Part shown: positions 31,751 to 45,699 of the stretch, in pieces
How the letters are laid out: every line of letters begins with the position of its first letter
Position numbering within the stretch: position 1 is the stretch's first letter
Source: Tubulanus polymorphus
Lineage: Eukaryota > Nemertea > Palaeonemertea > Tubulaniformes > Tubulanidae
Assembly: GCF_964204645.1 (NCBI RefSeq)
Contig: NC_134030.1
Location: forward strand, 4,443,855 to 4,503,854
Direction of reading: 5' to 3'
Length of the DNA: 60,000 nt
Translations under genes and position numbers: made by a program
Notes under the pieces: model-generated
What the model was told of the DNA's origin: nothing
The model's database searches: none
Seen by the model: the letters and a program-made list of their open reading frames with translations, nothing else

Positions 31751-32095
31751 CGCTCATCCTCCCCCGGCAGGGATTCGAACCTGATGGCATCAAGATTGCC
31801 ACGGCACGAAACCCTGCCATAATCGACCGTGTGCGCAGATACATGCGCAGTTCAGATCATGTGATTTTTAGCCAATCAGAAATCCCGTTTTATGTTAGCC
31901 CGGGTTTTCCCATTTATAGTTCTTCCTTGAAATTTGCCTCAACGATTATACAACGAGCAATCTGATTGGTGCCGCCAGTTTTCGTTCGGAAAGCTGCGCA
32001 TGTACCTGCGCACCCGGTCTACTGATGCAGGGGTTCGTGCCGTGGCTGAGTGTAGCGATGCCATCAGGTTCGAGTCCCTGCAGAGGGAGGATGTA
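31751..32095. mobile_element. Inverted pair of tRNA-like SINEs
   Basis: The left copy (about 31751-31885, - strand) and right copy (about 31960-32095, + strand) are ~135-bp inverse repeats around a 75-bp spacer. Each carries a Pol III B box (GGTTCGAATCC in the left copy, GGTTCGAGTCC in the right) after GTGCCGTGGC..GATGCCATCA. Each also has TGCGCATGTA and TGCGCAC motifs about 80 bp before the B box. GTGGCTGAGTGTAG in the right copy resembles an A box, but its spacing to the B box is too short for a tRNA. Alignment differences are spread evenly, so the pair is moderately old. Confidence 0.75.
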
Positions 32096-32109
32096 CCTCG
32101 CTAATATGG

Positions 32110-35100
32110 CGTCAATACCAGTTTTTCAAAGAACGAATAATTTTTTACGATTAGCTCTCTTTTACCAAATAAGCATGAAGTAAACAGAGTAAGCCTATAT
32201 CGTATAAAGTGAGATATAAATCTCTTAATTCGACACACGCATTAAATCAATTAAGTTTACTTTGGATAGCGACGACGCATTAGTTTATTTGACGTTTACT
32301 ATAAATCCGTTCAGTTATCGGTGAATCACACAATTCAGACGCAGCAAAATGGAAAATAAAATTGCCAGTCGGCGAACAGAGTTTGTATAGAGAAACCCAT
32401 TTGATTTTCATTCACAAATTGCGACTTCGTGTTTATTGTTGCATCGAACGTCGATCATCAGTTGCATTTCATCGATGGAAAATTTAAACGAAACAACACT
32501 CGGTACTGCATACGTGATGTAGTAATTCTACCATTCACACGATTGTGGTTCACATAATTTCATGCTTCGTATTTTAAACTACGTATACGAATGAATGAAT
32601 CCACGTTTGTTCTGTATATCAAAATTTCAAAATCTGGTTAATAAATTTACAAGGCTTCATATGAATTATTCTACAACATCGTGCAATAATCAAATATAGG
32701 ATACCCTGATGACGTCATTTTACTATCTATAACGAATTTGATCTTTGCAAAAAGGACTCAAACCAAATGAATCACTCATGAGCCGGCGTTTTTTCTTTCG
32801 GGGACAACATTCTCGTGGTCACCGGCAATTAGGTTTCCATTCTCCAATGATTGGATGCACAAATTTATCCCGTTGATGCTGAATAATTCATCGTGTTTTG
32901 TCTTGCCGGCCGATTCGTGTACTGACAGATATCTCGGGCGTTCGGGTTGTTCTTCTCTATATATGAATTAATGAACCATATACCTACACATTACTGTAAG
33001 CGACCATTACACTATTGCCACCGTCACTTCTGACCAGAGGGACAGATCAGATATGCTTTATTAATGAACGCGAGCTGCTGAGCTCTGTCGTTGCCCGCGG
33101 GCCTTCGCTTCAAATGTCCGAGAAAACACAGTTGGACAACTTTATCTCCAAGGATGAGTCTATATATCCCTCTACGACGGCTATTCTAGATACGACACGC
33201 TGCCAAATGACTACGATGTCTTTAGATATCAAATCGATGGTTTACGTAGTATCGGGCATTCTCCTCAAAATGCCAGAAACTATTACCTACAAGCAAAATA
33301 TACTATTCACTAACGGACTGTCTTAAATCAAACACGACGCAACCTAATCACTACTGACCAGATGATTATGAAAATAAAAGAAGAGTCCTATCACATCGAT
33401 ATTGCTTTTTTCTTTGGATACATTTTTTGTGTTACATGGTCTGATTTCTAGTTTCCACGTAATCCGGCAATATACATAACGACGTCGTTACATATACAGT
33501 AATATATAACTCTGTTAACGGACTAGACAATAAAGTGATAAATCGCGTGTAATTTGTTTGAGTTTTTGATGTCGGGATTACTGAAACGACGATAACGGTC
33601 GTATAAAGTGCTAAATGTTTCACGTAAAACCCGTTCCATAATCACTACTGTAAACCCAGTAATAATCGTTACGCGCAATAAATTACTTCGCTGGGTGGAT
33701 CTTTTAATGTGCACTAGTAAATCAAATAGATAACTCCATCGTCCTTTTGGTTTATTTTAGTTTTGATAACGAAAAACCCGCGGACTGACGATCGAGATTA
33801 CAATTTATTTGTGTACGGCAAATATCCAATTCCATTATTGCCCCATAGTTCTTAGAAATCATTTAGTCGATTTTGTTTGGAAGCTTGACCAGTCAATGCC
33901 TATATCTATAAATGCTGGACTTCATCTTTATATCTTAAGAAATTTTGAGCAAGCTCTTTATTCACAAATGCACGAACATTCAAGATCTCATTCTTGACAG
34001 AGGATTTAAACCTTGTTGTAAATAATTCGCCGTTCAAGTCGCCTTTCATTCTGCAACAGGAAAAACGTACGCACATGGATTCTGTATTCAGCAAACCTAG
34101 TAGCTCGAATTACTCATCCGGTTCCCTGTGATACATGCTCGTCATCATAGTTTCCATTTCTAAAACAGCAACTAACTGCAGCCTAAGATTCTATTTCATT
34201 TTGCGGAGCGGAACAAAAGCATCTTGTATAGGATCTTTGACCACGCGTTAATTTCTAAAATTCTAAGCCGATGCCAATAACCTAGCCAATATATACGGCA
34301 ATATATGATACATTGACGGTAGTCTAGTCTGGATACATTGATAACCGAACCACTGATCTCTCTCGATCAGTGTTTCCCCTCTTCTAATATGTACTACACG
34401 TGTTAATCCGTTCCGCCCCTTTCGTATATCGCCAAGAAACCCCGGAGAAAGATACGTTTCTCTGGCAGATAGCTATCACTGTGAGGCCGAACGTTTCGTT
34501 CAACCGAAATCTTCGCTAACTATACCGGGTGGTGAATCTAGGGAAGTGCGTATGGTCGAGCTCTCTCATGCCGCTTGTGTTTAACTACATTATAAGGATT
34601 TGATTTCGTGTCTAGGGAATAATTATCCAGCAGTTTAGTCACGTCTCGCTGACTAGCGGTCCATCATCAACAACAGCGTTCCCGAATGATACTCATTCTC
34701 TGCATTATTGCCATTTGCTCGTGGGTTTTTTACTAACTCTCCGCGCGAGATTGTAAATAAATTCAATTGGAAACTGGAGGAAGAGGTTTCTCCCCGTGTC
34801 TCGAGGCGCCAGTCTCTCCCGGTAATGCTTCAATAGCCAGCATAGAGGTGAGGCTTCTCGTCCACTTACGTACGCTCAATCTGTAATCGGATATCAAAGA
34901 TTTCCAGAGAACAAAAAGCGAACTTCAATAAGAAATAAGGTAAGAAAAAATGTAATGAATTTCACACTAAATACGAGTAGATTTCATAGAAGCATCGAAA
35001 AAGCATGATTACGAAATTTCCATAGAAGTTCTCCCTGAAAGGTTATTATTGTTTCTGTGCTCATTTTATGAGATTGAAAACGATTAACGATTATCTAAGA

Positions 35101-38100
35101 TGGTCGACACATCATGGATCGTGATCTGTACAATAAACGATAGGACGATATTGAATAAGAATATCATTAAGAAAGCTGAAAACATACATCATTCTTTCTG
35201 ATCTTTATGAAACGTTATTGAGTTACGTAAATATTCAATCCACCTCGGCTCCAAAATATGAAAATTGTGTGGCAAAATGTGATCCCTTTTGAAGATTATG
35301 TGCCAGAAACATTTTTTAGATAGTGCATCATCATGCACTAACCACGCGGGACCTGTATATATTACTTCCATCCTATGTAATATTAAAACGATTAGATTCT
35401 TTTATTCAGTTAAAATGCTTTCCGGCACATGTTAATCTGATTTTCATAGATGTATATTGCTGCAATATGCAATCGTGCCTCGGATTAATGCATAGTCCAG
35501 GAGTTAGGAAGAAGATGTGCCACTGAAAGAAAATGTTCTGGTTTTTCTTGTTCTTGTAGACTCAATGATTTCCTTCATATATCAACTTCTTGTCTAAGAT
35601 TCTCTTGTCTTCCTCGCCTAAGATTTTTTTCCGATTTTTTCATTAACTCCCGACTTAAGTCCACATTTATTGGTCCTCTCTGCGCGTGGAGGCATACTGG
35701 GTTCATCCAAAGGCCGTCCATGGTTTTTCGCTTTTTTTCAACCAACGTACTACCACACTAATACGAAGAGAAAAGCTGCTCCTAATCATGAACTGAAATG
35801 TTTCAGATTCAAAACACCTAGTCTGTCTATTAAGTAGCCTTAAAATAAACGATCATTGGTGGATGTTGGCTTACAGCATGCAACTTGATGATTTGTTCTG
35901 CTTCAGAGTCAAACAGAAAATTGGATTTCATTTAGATTCTTGTTCTATCGAATATTTCAATTTGTTAGTCTGGTTATAGAATTGAGCTTAACTGGCTTCG
36001 TCAAAAGTTTCGACAGGAGCCGTTATCATCGACTAACAGCCTTATTTGCCTGAGGAATTCAACGAATAGGCTTACTCATTTTTCGGAATGAAATATCTCC
36101 CAAAGTTTACTACTATTCGTGTTTTCAACGTCGTAATTTGAAAGAGTGAATAAATGCCAGATTTATGTTTATTTCTCGACGTTATCTTAAACTCGTTACG
36201 TCTGGTTTTGTTTGCGGAATTTCTCGATTATCGCGCTGTCTATCCCGTTTATACACCCACGATGTGCAAATAGATTTCAATTATATTTTTTCCAATGCAT
36301 TTTGTTGAGATCCGTCGTCACCAAACAGGATCATTGGCTTTTCCTTTTGCGAACGATTTTTTTGACGATGATGAACGATAAACAAGAAAACTAACTTGAA
36401 AGTTTTTTTTTGACGCCTTGAAAAATAGCGCATATATTGCTTAATATTGTCGACAATAGATGATGTGTTGGAAATATAGATAAAATATCAATAAAGTTAT
36501 TTGGAATTTAACGATACCGATACTTGAATTGAATTGAGCGGTAACCAGTCTAACCCCGATATATTGACGACGTAGTGCACGTCCTCTGAAAATGAATAGT
36601 CAAAAAAGACATCGAATAAAAAAATAGCCATGAGATATGTTCATAAAAATAAACGCCCAAATTCACACTGTATTTTGAAACGCCGACATTGATGACGTAT
36701 TGCACATTGACTCACACATAACCCCTCAAATAACGCATAGTAGTGATGTTGTATAAAAACATTACCGTAACCGTTTTTACGGCGTCTTTACTCGTTATTA
36801 TGATAGAGTCCATTTTTAGATTTTTGTTAAACTAATGTTGTGAGCGACCAAGGAAGCCGGATCCTAATGATTCTTGGCGGCCTCTTTGATTCCCTCTAAT
36901 CCAATTCGTGTGGAAAAAGCGTCGCACTTTCTCAGAGAAAACTCTCAAATCTAGCAATGAAATTAGCCATAGAATTTTTCAAGTAGTTTGTTTTTGCAGG
37001 TAATTCCAACTTTGACCTTATTTTCATAGAAAATTTCGTAGACGCTTTTGGCGCTTCGACATTTTTGCCTTTATTATATCACGATGTTTGTGACCGGCAT
37101 CTATGACATTTCCACTCTTGTTAATTATAATGGCGGTTTCAGCTGAAAATAGCTTCATCCTGTCAAGAAGTCTTTTCATCACTCACTCTTTGACGTATCG
37201 GACAAAAATAGTCAATTTTATACGGGTTCGTGCCTGCAGCACTGACGCTTCGTTGGCTAGCCGCGTCTCGTTACTCCGTGTTAGAATAGACTCGGCAAAC
37301 TCCGTGATGTTCACCATCAACGGAACGTCACGATAAAACTCTGATCTCACAGTCTCATGGACCGTCATGTTTCTGCTTATTCAAAGCCGGAAGGTTTCGA
37401 GCTATTAGAAACAGACGGAAAAAGGCACCTAAAAACGAACCGAAACGGTTCACCGGCTCGCCGAGCAGCACGTCATGCGTCTGGGTTTGAAGGCAAGTCG
37501 ATAAGATTCGTGCCGAAACGAAGATGAAAATGGATGGAAAATGGATACGCCTTTTAGATAGAGTAGTCGCGAGTTAATGGTGACTAGCCCCATAGCGTCA
37601 TATGCCAGAGACAAACAGAAATCCTTCTTTTACCCGCGGCCTAATGTTTTACCTTGTCGTTTACAGCGCGTTGCGTCGATGTCGAGAGAGCTTGAAAGCA
37701 ATTTGCTCAAGATTACAATGTCGCTGCGGAGCGCTATGTTTGAGAGGTAAAGCATTTGAGTGATTTGTTAAACAAATGTTACCACGTACGCGCGTACACA
37801 ATTCCTTTGAAGGCGACCAAAAGCTCTTAGCGAGCCCAGAAAAACGAGCAGGTGTTACAGGAATTCTGGCTTTTATGGTACTTTCGATTACATTTTTTAC
37901 ACTCCGAGTTGACTTTGTTTACAATGTACACCACGACTTTCTTTCGTCAGACGCCAAAGGAGCAACGACGCGAAGCGAATTAAGCCGATTTGCCGCCACA
38001 CTTCTGATCAACCCGAAACAACATTTACACCGTAACATTACATAATACGAGATAATACGAGAAAAAGATGACCATGAATCATTTCATAGATTGTTTTCCG

Positions 38101-38860
38101 TCAATCTGTTGTCGATCATTTTTTTTTAACAAGAACTTCATCTGCCATAATTTACATCAGTACATTAAACTTACATAATTGACTTGCAAACAGCATTTGA
38201 AATGTATTATATGCATTGCCAAGTGTAAAGGAAAATGTTAAGTGTACAAAGATGGCAGACCAAATTCCATAGTAGGAAAAAAGTAGAATACAATGAAAGT
38301 ATCTGAGTAGTTGTTGATAGTATATTGTTGGTGTGAATGCAGCTTTAAAGGTTAATATCATAATAATATTACTGATTAATATTAAATCAAATAATTCAAA
38401 CGAAGCGATTTTCGCCGACGCAGACCCAGACCTTGCGTAAACTGAAACCAAACACCTACCGATAGATAAAGATGCAATGAAATTCTTTTGGCTCTTTATG
38501 AATCATCGTCGGAATTTTATCGCCAGTAAATAAATCAAAAGCTAATCATGAGAGTGAAAGTTTCGAAGAAGTTAAGAACGATATGCCGTTTCAGCCCGGC
38601 TCGATTCCCGCGCTAATATCATACTCTCAAGTGAAAATTCTTTCTCAGATAGCAACGATGTTAGATTTCTAATGGCGTAAGAACACCAGATTACGTGGTT
38701 TATATCAAATCTTATGTTCGCATGCCGATCTATGATTCATTATAGACATCGTGTAAGACTCAACTTTAGTGAGAAAGCGAAACGGTTATGGGTATTCATA
38801 AACACCTGATCATACGAGTTATATATTCACCAATTCGCCGTGATCTATAGATAAAGATAA
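32110..38860. other. Gene-poor stretch, no convincing exon
   Basis: The sequence is non-repetitive, AT-rich and has frequent homeodomain-type TAATTA/ATTAAT cores. A perfect TGACGTCA lies at 32710-32717. A hairpin with 8-bp arms CACTGATC/GATCAGTG lies at 34351-34372. GTACGCGCGTAC at 37786-37797 is palindromic. A 104-codon frame at 33015 has no start ATG or splice context. AAATAAG|GTAAGA at about 34938 is a good donor with no coding frame before it and may end an untranslated exon. Confidence 0.5.
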
Positions 38861-38868
38861 TATACGTA

Positions 38869-39020
38869 CAGTCAAATCCCGATATACCACCCGACAGCCG
38901 CCACCCCCGCCTACCGCCAGGTTTTCTCAATGTACATCTCTATAGAAATACATAATAAAACATCCCCGCTATACCGCCATACGCTCTATACCGCCAAAAT
39001 TGTTCTGCACCGGTTGACTG
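38869..39020. mobile_element. 152-bp pogo/Tigger-type MITE
   Basis: The ends CAGTCAAATCCCG and, inverted, CAGTCAACCGGTG are flanked by TA on both sides (38867-38868, 39021-39022). CAGTCAA-type ends with a TA target are the hallmark of pogo/Tigger elements in the Tc1/mariner superfamily. The interior repeats ATACCGCCA/TACCGCC motifs and has no coding capacity. Confidence 0.75.
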
Positions 39021-39022
39021 TA

Positions 39023-42000
39023 GATATAGAAATGATTCAGAAAGGCTTATTCATTTTCGGAGTTAGTTAAGATTCATCTACAACACGGCGCTCATGCACG
39101 AGACGAGTCGCGTGATTCGCAAGTGACTTTTTCATCGGAATGTAATTTTCATTCGATGCAGTCTAAATCATTTTTCATAATAACCTTAAAAGAACGCGAT
39201 CGGTGTGTATAATTGCCACGGAACTGCTTTCGCAGCCAATTAATTCTATAGTTCGCGTGCAAGATTCGGAAAAACGACGAGTAATGAAACGCTGCGATCT
39301 TATTTCGAAATTCAAGGTCACAGTCGTCAAGACGCGCTTGGTTTACAGCTGAATTCGGTATTCATAATACATCATACCTTTCATTGCAGACTTCGTTCGT
39401 CTGAGACTTCGACAGCGCATAGAACTACTCGTAAATTGAATTTTACGGTCTTGGAAGGCGAAAGGCCTGATTTCCATCTGTTTGCATATCATGCAATTTA
39501 TTTTGACCCCGATCTTTTGCTAGTCCATTTACGTGATACGAATCGTAAACACATATGTAAGACTTCTTTTTGCGCATTACGAAGTTTTGTCCATTCTCTA
39601 CTTGGATTCGAATGTTTACGGCTTCGATGCTGATTTAACAATGGTTTGCTCTCGTACAGATGGAAGCTCGATAAGTGGACGGAACTCTGATTTTCCGTCG
39701 AAAACAGTAACCGACCGCATTGTGCTGAACATGTAATTAGTCGATTGGACCTACACTGATGTTTTTATCTCTCCGGGGACGGACCATATCGAGATTAGTC
39801 TTTCGTCGATTATGCTCAAGTCAAATTATCCCTAATAGCTATCGTCTGGCTAATAGGTCTCAGGCCAAGGTCGTGCTTGGATAGGATGATTCGGAAAGAT
39901 TTACTTCCCGATAGCCCTGATTACAAACTCCCCAATGGCTATCTAAAATAGTACACTATGTATATAGTACAACGATTTAGATATTAACCCGAGGTTCAAG
40001 GCCTATACCTTTAGTATTCTACAACGTAATCAAACCAACCGTATATCGTAACTTTTCGCGATCCATCAGTGGCAAAAACCACCATAAATCAATCACCCCA
40101 TAAATAAATAAATGTTCGAGGCATACAGAGCGATGCCGAGAGAAAATACGTTGTAAAATCGGTCGGGGTTTATACATTCTATTTCCCGAGTAAGTCATAA
40201 ACTGGTCGTACATTTGCAGATAACCGGCGATTAACAAGGGGCCGAAATGGTCAACTCTACAGTCAATTTATTCACTGCGGAGATGATAAAAGAGAACGCA
40301 ACCACAACGATACAGACACTAACTTAAACCTGCGGGTTGATTATCTAGTCTGTGGAGCCTTACTGAAACGAGATTATTTACATTTCATTAGTTTCGTTTG
40401 TTTCATCTCATATCTTTTTACAGACATCATTATCAACCAATTAAGTTTATTGAGATATATTTGAAGGGGTTAAACTGTACGATGTGACGATGTTCTAGTT
40501 TGGGGATTAAATTTTCCATTAAGCGTACATTCTAATTACTCTGCGGATCACAGGGTCCTGATAAATCTATCGTTGTATATATCAGTTTGAAATATGCGTT
40601 TCAATTTTTGCTACGATATCAATAACGATGACGTTTCTCACTGGAAACAAATTTTCGAATGCGAATTTTGCAAACCTGCACTCAGCGATCTCAGCGACGT
40701 ATATCGGGATAGAATTCGTGTTGCAAGAACCGTCGAACCGTCAAGAGAACGAGTGCATCTGTCGACAAATATACTGATCCCACTGATGGACGTTCAGAAC
40801 ACGACTGTAATGGCAATTTCAACAGGACAGTATTTACCGACTTCATTTCTTTCCCATGATTGATGTTCGTCGAGCCTTTGATACGAGGTACTTAATAATG
40901 AAATTATAACAAACAACGGCTTTTCTGTGTAATGGATATTCGTTGAAAAATAACGATCTTTTTTTATACCACGCGAGTAGAGGCGATAAGACGGGCAGAA
41001 AAAGGTAGAAATAAAAAGTATTTTCAGACTAAGGATAACGACGACAGAACCTCTTCTGTAATAGAAGAATAACACGAAGATTTTTTTTTCATATCAACAC
41101 AGTTTGTCATTATTACTTGACGAATTTACCATGAGAGGCATTTGCATTTTCTTTCGTTTGTAGAACTTTATACTACGATACACAATTTCATCACATCAAC
41201 ACGGTAATATATATATCAAGATGGACCTGACAGGCGTAATATTAGTGAAGCTCGACTGGTGCCTTTCGATACGGCTATTTGGACGCTGTCAAATTCGAGA
41301 TGAACTTCATTTCGTTTTGAAAAGCTTCATCCGGTGTCATGTTGTCGGCGCATAACGGTGGATTGCGCTCATGGCAGCGCGTACCAAACGAGGCGTTCAT
41401 TTCAATAGCGATGCTGATCTTTTGGCGGACAAATTGACGGTAACGTCGTTACCCGGCCTAAAATAACACTGAAAATCTATTTACCGGTTTCCGCGAACGG
41501 CGTGTCACTTCCATTCTCGTTTGACTTGTAAGATAAGATATGGTAGAAAACGAGCGTTCACCTCCCAATGACACCCGACTGTATGAGGCTTCTCTTCAGC
41601 CAACCATACCGACAGACGTCATGTAGCAGAAGTACGAGTGAAATGAACTGTTTGATAATCAAATGACAGAGAAAATCTGAGACTGTACAAGGACAGAGAA
41701 AATCTCATATCAAGGTGATCGCAGAAACCTGCAGACGATATAGTGTTCCCAAATCAATCTACCGATACACTCATTTTCGAGGAATCCTTCAAATTAGAAT
41801 CGATTTTGTCCATTCCTCACACCTTGATTAGATGGAGAACCTATCCAACTGAATGACAGGTCAGTGACGTGACGTCACTCCATGAAATAACGGGATAGAT
41901 TGACTGAAATCTTCGGCTATTAATTATAAACACGGAGACAGAATCTTGATTAACAAGTTCGTTGCTAATTTGACTAATATATGCGATTGGCTTTTATTGG

Positions 42001-45000
42001 AGTGTGGTGCATTAGGTGCACTTTGTGATGTATTTGGTTAAGTGCGTATGCAACCATGGTTCAGTCAGTTCACCGATTTTCGATGATGTCATGCTAAAGA
42101 TGTTAGATTTCCTTTTCGTGGAAGCTCGTCAGTGTTAATTAGAGCTCGCCGTGTCATTCCGGAACGCCGACTGCACACATTTGCACTTTTCTCTTGAATT
42201 AATTTTTAACCCTTATTCTTATTTTAGGTCGGCTCGGTTGTCGACTCGTAAAATTATCTCCGATGTGGAGAAACGGGAATTAATGCATCCCTAATTATAC
42301 AAAGAACATTTAAGTTTCATTAATCATGGACCCGCAGGACTGAGAATACAATTACGATTAGCATATTTTCTACAATTCATTATACCCTTGATAGCTGTAG
42401 TCAGTGAAATTACGTGCGAGTTTGTGTCCGTGGATCTATCAGAGTGTCGCTCCCGATGAGCCCTTCATTCTCGTTCTACGAATCGCAGACTACACAAAAT
42501 ACAATTATGGAAATTACGAGTCGCTATCTTTGGCGGCTAGTAGCCTAATAGAAAACTATGCCGCGACTGTGTCCGGAATAGCTATGAGTTTTTTGCTCAA
42601 TGAAGAACCCGGAGGAGATAGGGAAAGCTGTTTTGCGATATGTTCATAAACGCTTTTATTTGACCAAATTCGAGTTAACGTCGTACTTTCACATACGAAA
42701 TTACGCGCAAATCCACATTACTAAAAAGCTTAACACTTAAATTTAGGTTACATCAAATCCGACTGTTTTGCCCATATTTTTTTAGAAACCGTTGGTTTTG
42801 CAAATACTTTTCAAAGCGAGCGAAATTTTGCAAATTCTCTCAGATTTCCACTAGTGAAATATTCATAGGAAGGTGTAAGCTAATAGCACCTGAGTACAGA
42901 AATTGCGCACGTACTATGCAGGAAATACACAGAACGTGCAGGTTCGGCCGCAGGTGTCTTCAGCTATGCGGTGGTTATAAAATCTCAAATTTATTAGCTC
43001 GACGATTCGAAGCCCCCGTAATCCGCGCCGACAAGACACTCGCACCGACGCTGTACCCGGTATTCTTTCCTCCTATAAATAGATACGACACGGGATTCAA
43101 CAAGAATTCAATTAGAATCGGCTTGTATTTGACACGTTGAACCGACGAACCGGGGATCAGTCGCCAAGCTAGAAAATTCTGCCGACATAAATCTCTGGAA
43201 GAGATGATTCGTCTCGAAAAATCGATCATTCTAAGCAGCGCCTTCTTCGCGGGCGTAAAACCCGAGTGGCTGATAAACTTTTTCTCGACGTGTTCCAAGT
43301 GTAAAAAATATTTATCTAGTTTCTAAATAATTCATCGCAGCTTTTTATCGATGAATTATGAATTATATTTCACACCATTGAACTGGCGAAAGCATCCCGT
43401 CTCTCTTTTTCTCGCATATTTTGCTGTAAGTCTTTGTCACGGGGAATAGATCAGTTTGTTCTTAAATCTCTAACATTTACATATTCAGGACGGTAACATT
43501 TCCTCCCGATAAGACAAAACGTCGTTACTTGTCAACTACCGTGTCGCAAGTCTTTGCATTTATCTCAAGTTATTCCAAAGAGACGAATTAATGTATATCG
43601 TAAACATATTTGAATTATTTTTCTCTTTCTCTCTCATATCATCATCATCATCATTATCATTACACTAATGCAAAAATGAGCGTATCTTGAATTTATGAGG
43701 CCTTTGAGAAAATCGCTTCCACGCTTGTTTCTGCTGTCCATGCCGCAACTTCCGTACATCGCCGGCAAATGAGATATTTTAGGAGAAACGCCATTTGCAT
43801 CTATCGGCGTATATACACGACGTATATAAACGCAGCCACTATGACCGATAAGCACTGGCCATTCTTCATCGTACGAGTGACTGACTCTGTGACGGATCAA
43901 GCCAAAGATGCAAGGCTTACCGCCAGCGATGCGTGTCTAATTTCTGTAACCGTATCGATAGATAATATCCGGCCGATGGGGAAACGTCGGATATATCATG
44001 AACTGGCTCCCGTACTCAGTCCACGAGACCGTCTCCTATTATGCAGCGTCATAAGCTGTCCCGTTAACGATTATCTGCGCGTTAACTTTGACTGACGAGA
44101 ATAACTATAGTACGGATGACCGACTGAGCAATGATTGAGTAAGTTATTAAGTCAACTTATAGGGGAGATTTCCGACATGCTTACCTAATGGGTTTCTGAG
44201 ATCGACGGCCATTACCATGCCGTCGCAATAATTCACGGAGGTGGAGAGCTTCAAGAGGAACAAATCTTTTGTGCCGCTTTGGGCGACACGTAAAGATATA
44301 CGATCTGATATTCGGCAGAGCGCCCTGAATACAACCGTACCGAACTCGGTTCATGGCACTCCCAAATAATTCGAAGCGTTTTTGAAGCATGTTTGAGAAA
44401 AATATCACGACAAAAAGATACCATTGAAATATCGCTTTAGATTCCTCTCCATTCGATTAAACTGCTGGCAGCTATTGTGGTGTATATATCAAAGAAACCG
44501 ACACAAATTTCAACGTCGTGACCGGGCGCCACGTGTATTTCAGTGATGAGGTGGTTTAGGTGTAGGTACATTTTCGAGTTATTAACTATTGCAACTTATG
44601 TAAACTATCAGCTATGTGTACCTTACGTATACATAATGAATCGAATTACCTTGATCCGTTTATACAAGCCAAGAATATAAATCATCGATTGGTTGCGATT
44701 AGTCGAATTTCAATTAGTCGCTTCCGTCTCGGATTGAGTGACGAGGGACCCTAGCACACGGCTAACGTTAACTCACTTAGGGGCTTCACTCGCCGCCCCC
44801 GCTACGATTCCGTTCGATTTTCCCTTATCGACAACGGAGCTCATCAGAATTTTAATGAATGATCAACTCAACATCGGTACTCGGAAGATGTTTGAGAAAT
44901 GAAACGATACATTTAAAGCATTTAGATATGTTTTCACATGATAGGTTGTAGTCGACTGAGTAATATTCTATTAAGATATTTCGAAGTTACACACGCCCGT

Positions 45001-45280
45001 CGCTCATCATTTTGTTGCGACAGTTACCTTGAAATCAAGCCCGAATAAATAAAACGGTATACACTGATAAACTATATAAGCCACGTATTGCTCGTTATGG
45101 ATGCTGATTAAAACTGTCCATGCATTTAACCCTTGGCAGGTTACGTATTATACACATTATTGTTCGCATAAAACAGACAGGCACATTCTGGCGTAATATC
45201 ACATAATTTAGCTTTATTGTTTTCAATAATTGAGTTTTACGTTTCAGTAACAATTGAAATATACATTTGTAGCGGCTGTT
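39023..45280. other. Gene-poor stretch, no convincing exon
   Basis: No recognised exon or transposon. A perfect 11-bp-arm hairpin ATAATTCATCG/CGATGAATTAT lies at 43327-43359. An ATCATCATCATC microsatellite lies at about 43639-43660. A CRE-type TGACGTCA lies at 41870-41877. Several open frames of 70-110 codons (for example 43769-44095 on + and 44181-44408 on -) lack homology and splice support. The last of these ends near a consensus CATTAG|GTAAGC donor. Confidence 0.5.
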
Positions 45281-45284
45281 GTCA

Positions 45285-45699
45285 TGACGTCAGGTAACGT
45301 CTGCTTAACTCAGGTGGTTAGTCTGTTCAACCGCCTCTCTATCTATCTATCTCATTCGTCGCCGCTCTATAGTAACGAACGACACATCGGTGCCACACAC
45401 ACACTACAACTACATCCGTAAAATCGTTCAATCTCATCGCAAACACTCGTAGAAAACATTCAATAAACCTTTACCGCGTCCGTCGCAAAGAAACGTTTTT
45501 GCGCCTTTCTTTCAGCGAAGTCCCGAACGGATATTACACCGGCTCAATATTCAGTTCACACACTAGAGTGAGAATCGACGACTGGTTTCACCGGCCGCGT
45601 TAACTTCGTTCATTCTTTCTCTCTGATTCTGGATCTACAACAACGTTTCGCTATAACACTTCTCTCCAGACCAGCGACGGTTATTACCTAATTTAGAAG
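45285..45699 (+). promoter_or_regulatory. Candidate promoter and untranslated first exon of a long gene
   Basis: A palindromic CRE (TGACGTCA, 45285-45292) precedes about 400 bp of pyrimidine-rich, CpG-containing sequence that ends in a strong donor, TTTAGAAG|GTAAGCACG (exon end 45699). CTCTATCTATCTATCTC lies near 45335. There is no long open frame before the donor, so the exon would be 5' UTR. The base composition (more C and CpG, fewer T runs) differs from the flanks, as in animal first exons. No following exon was found up to 60000, implying an intron over 14 kb, as in developmental or neuronal genes. This rests on composition and one splice site. Confidence 0.35.

Noticed and set aside
33015-33326. 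104-codon + frame
   Set aside because: It lacks an ATG start, splice sites and homology, and its length is within chance for this window.
34697-34745. ATG followed by a hydrophobic signal-like stretch
   Set aside because: It stops after 16 codons and has no continuation.
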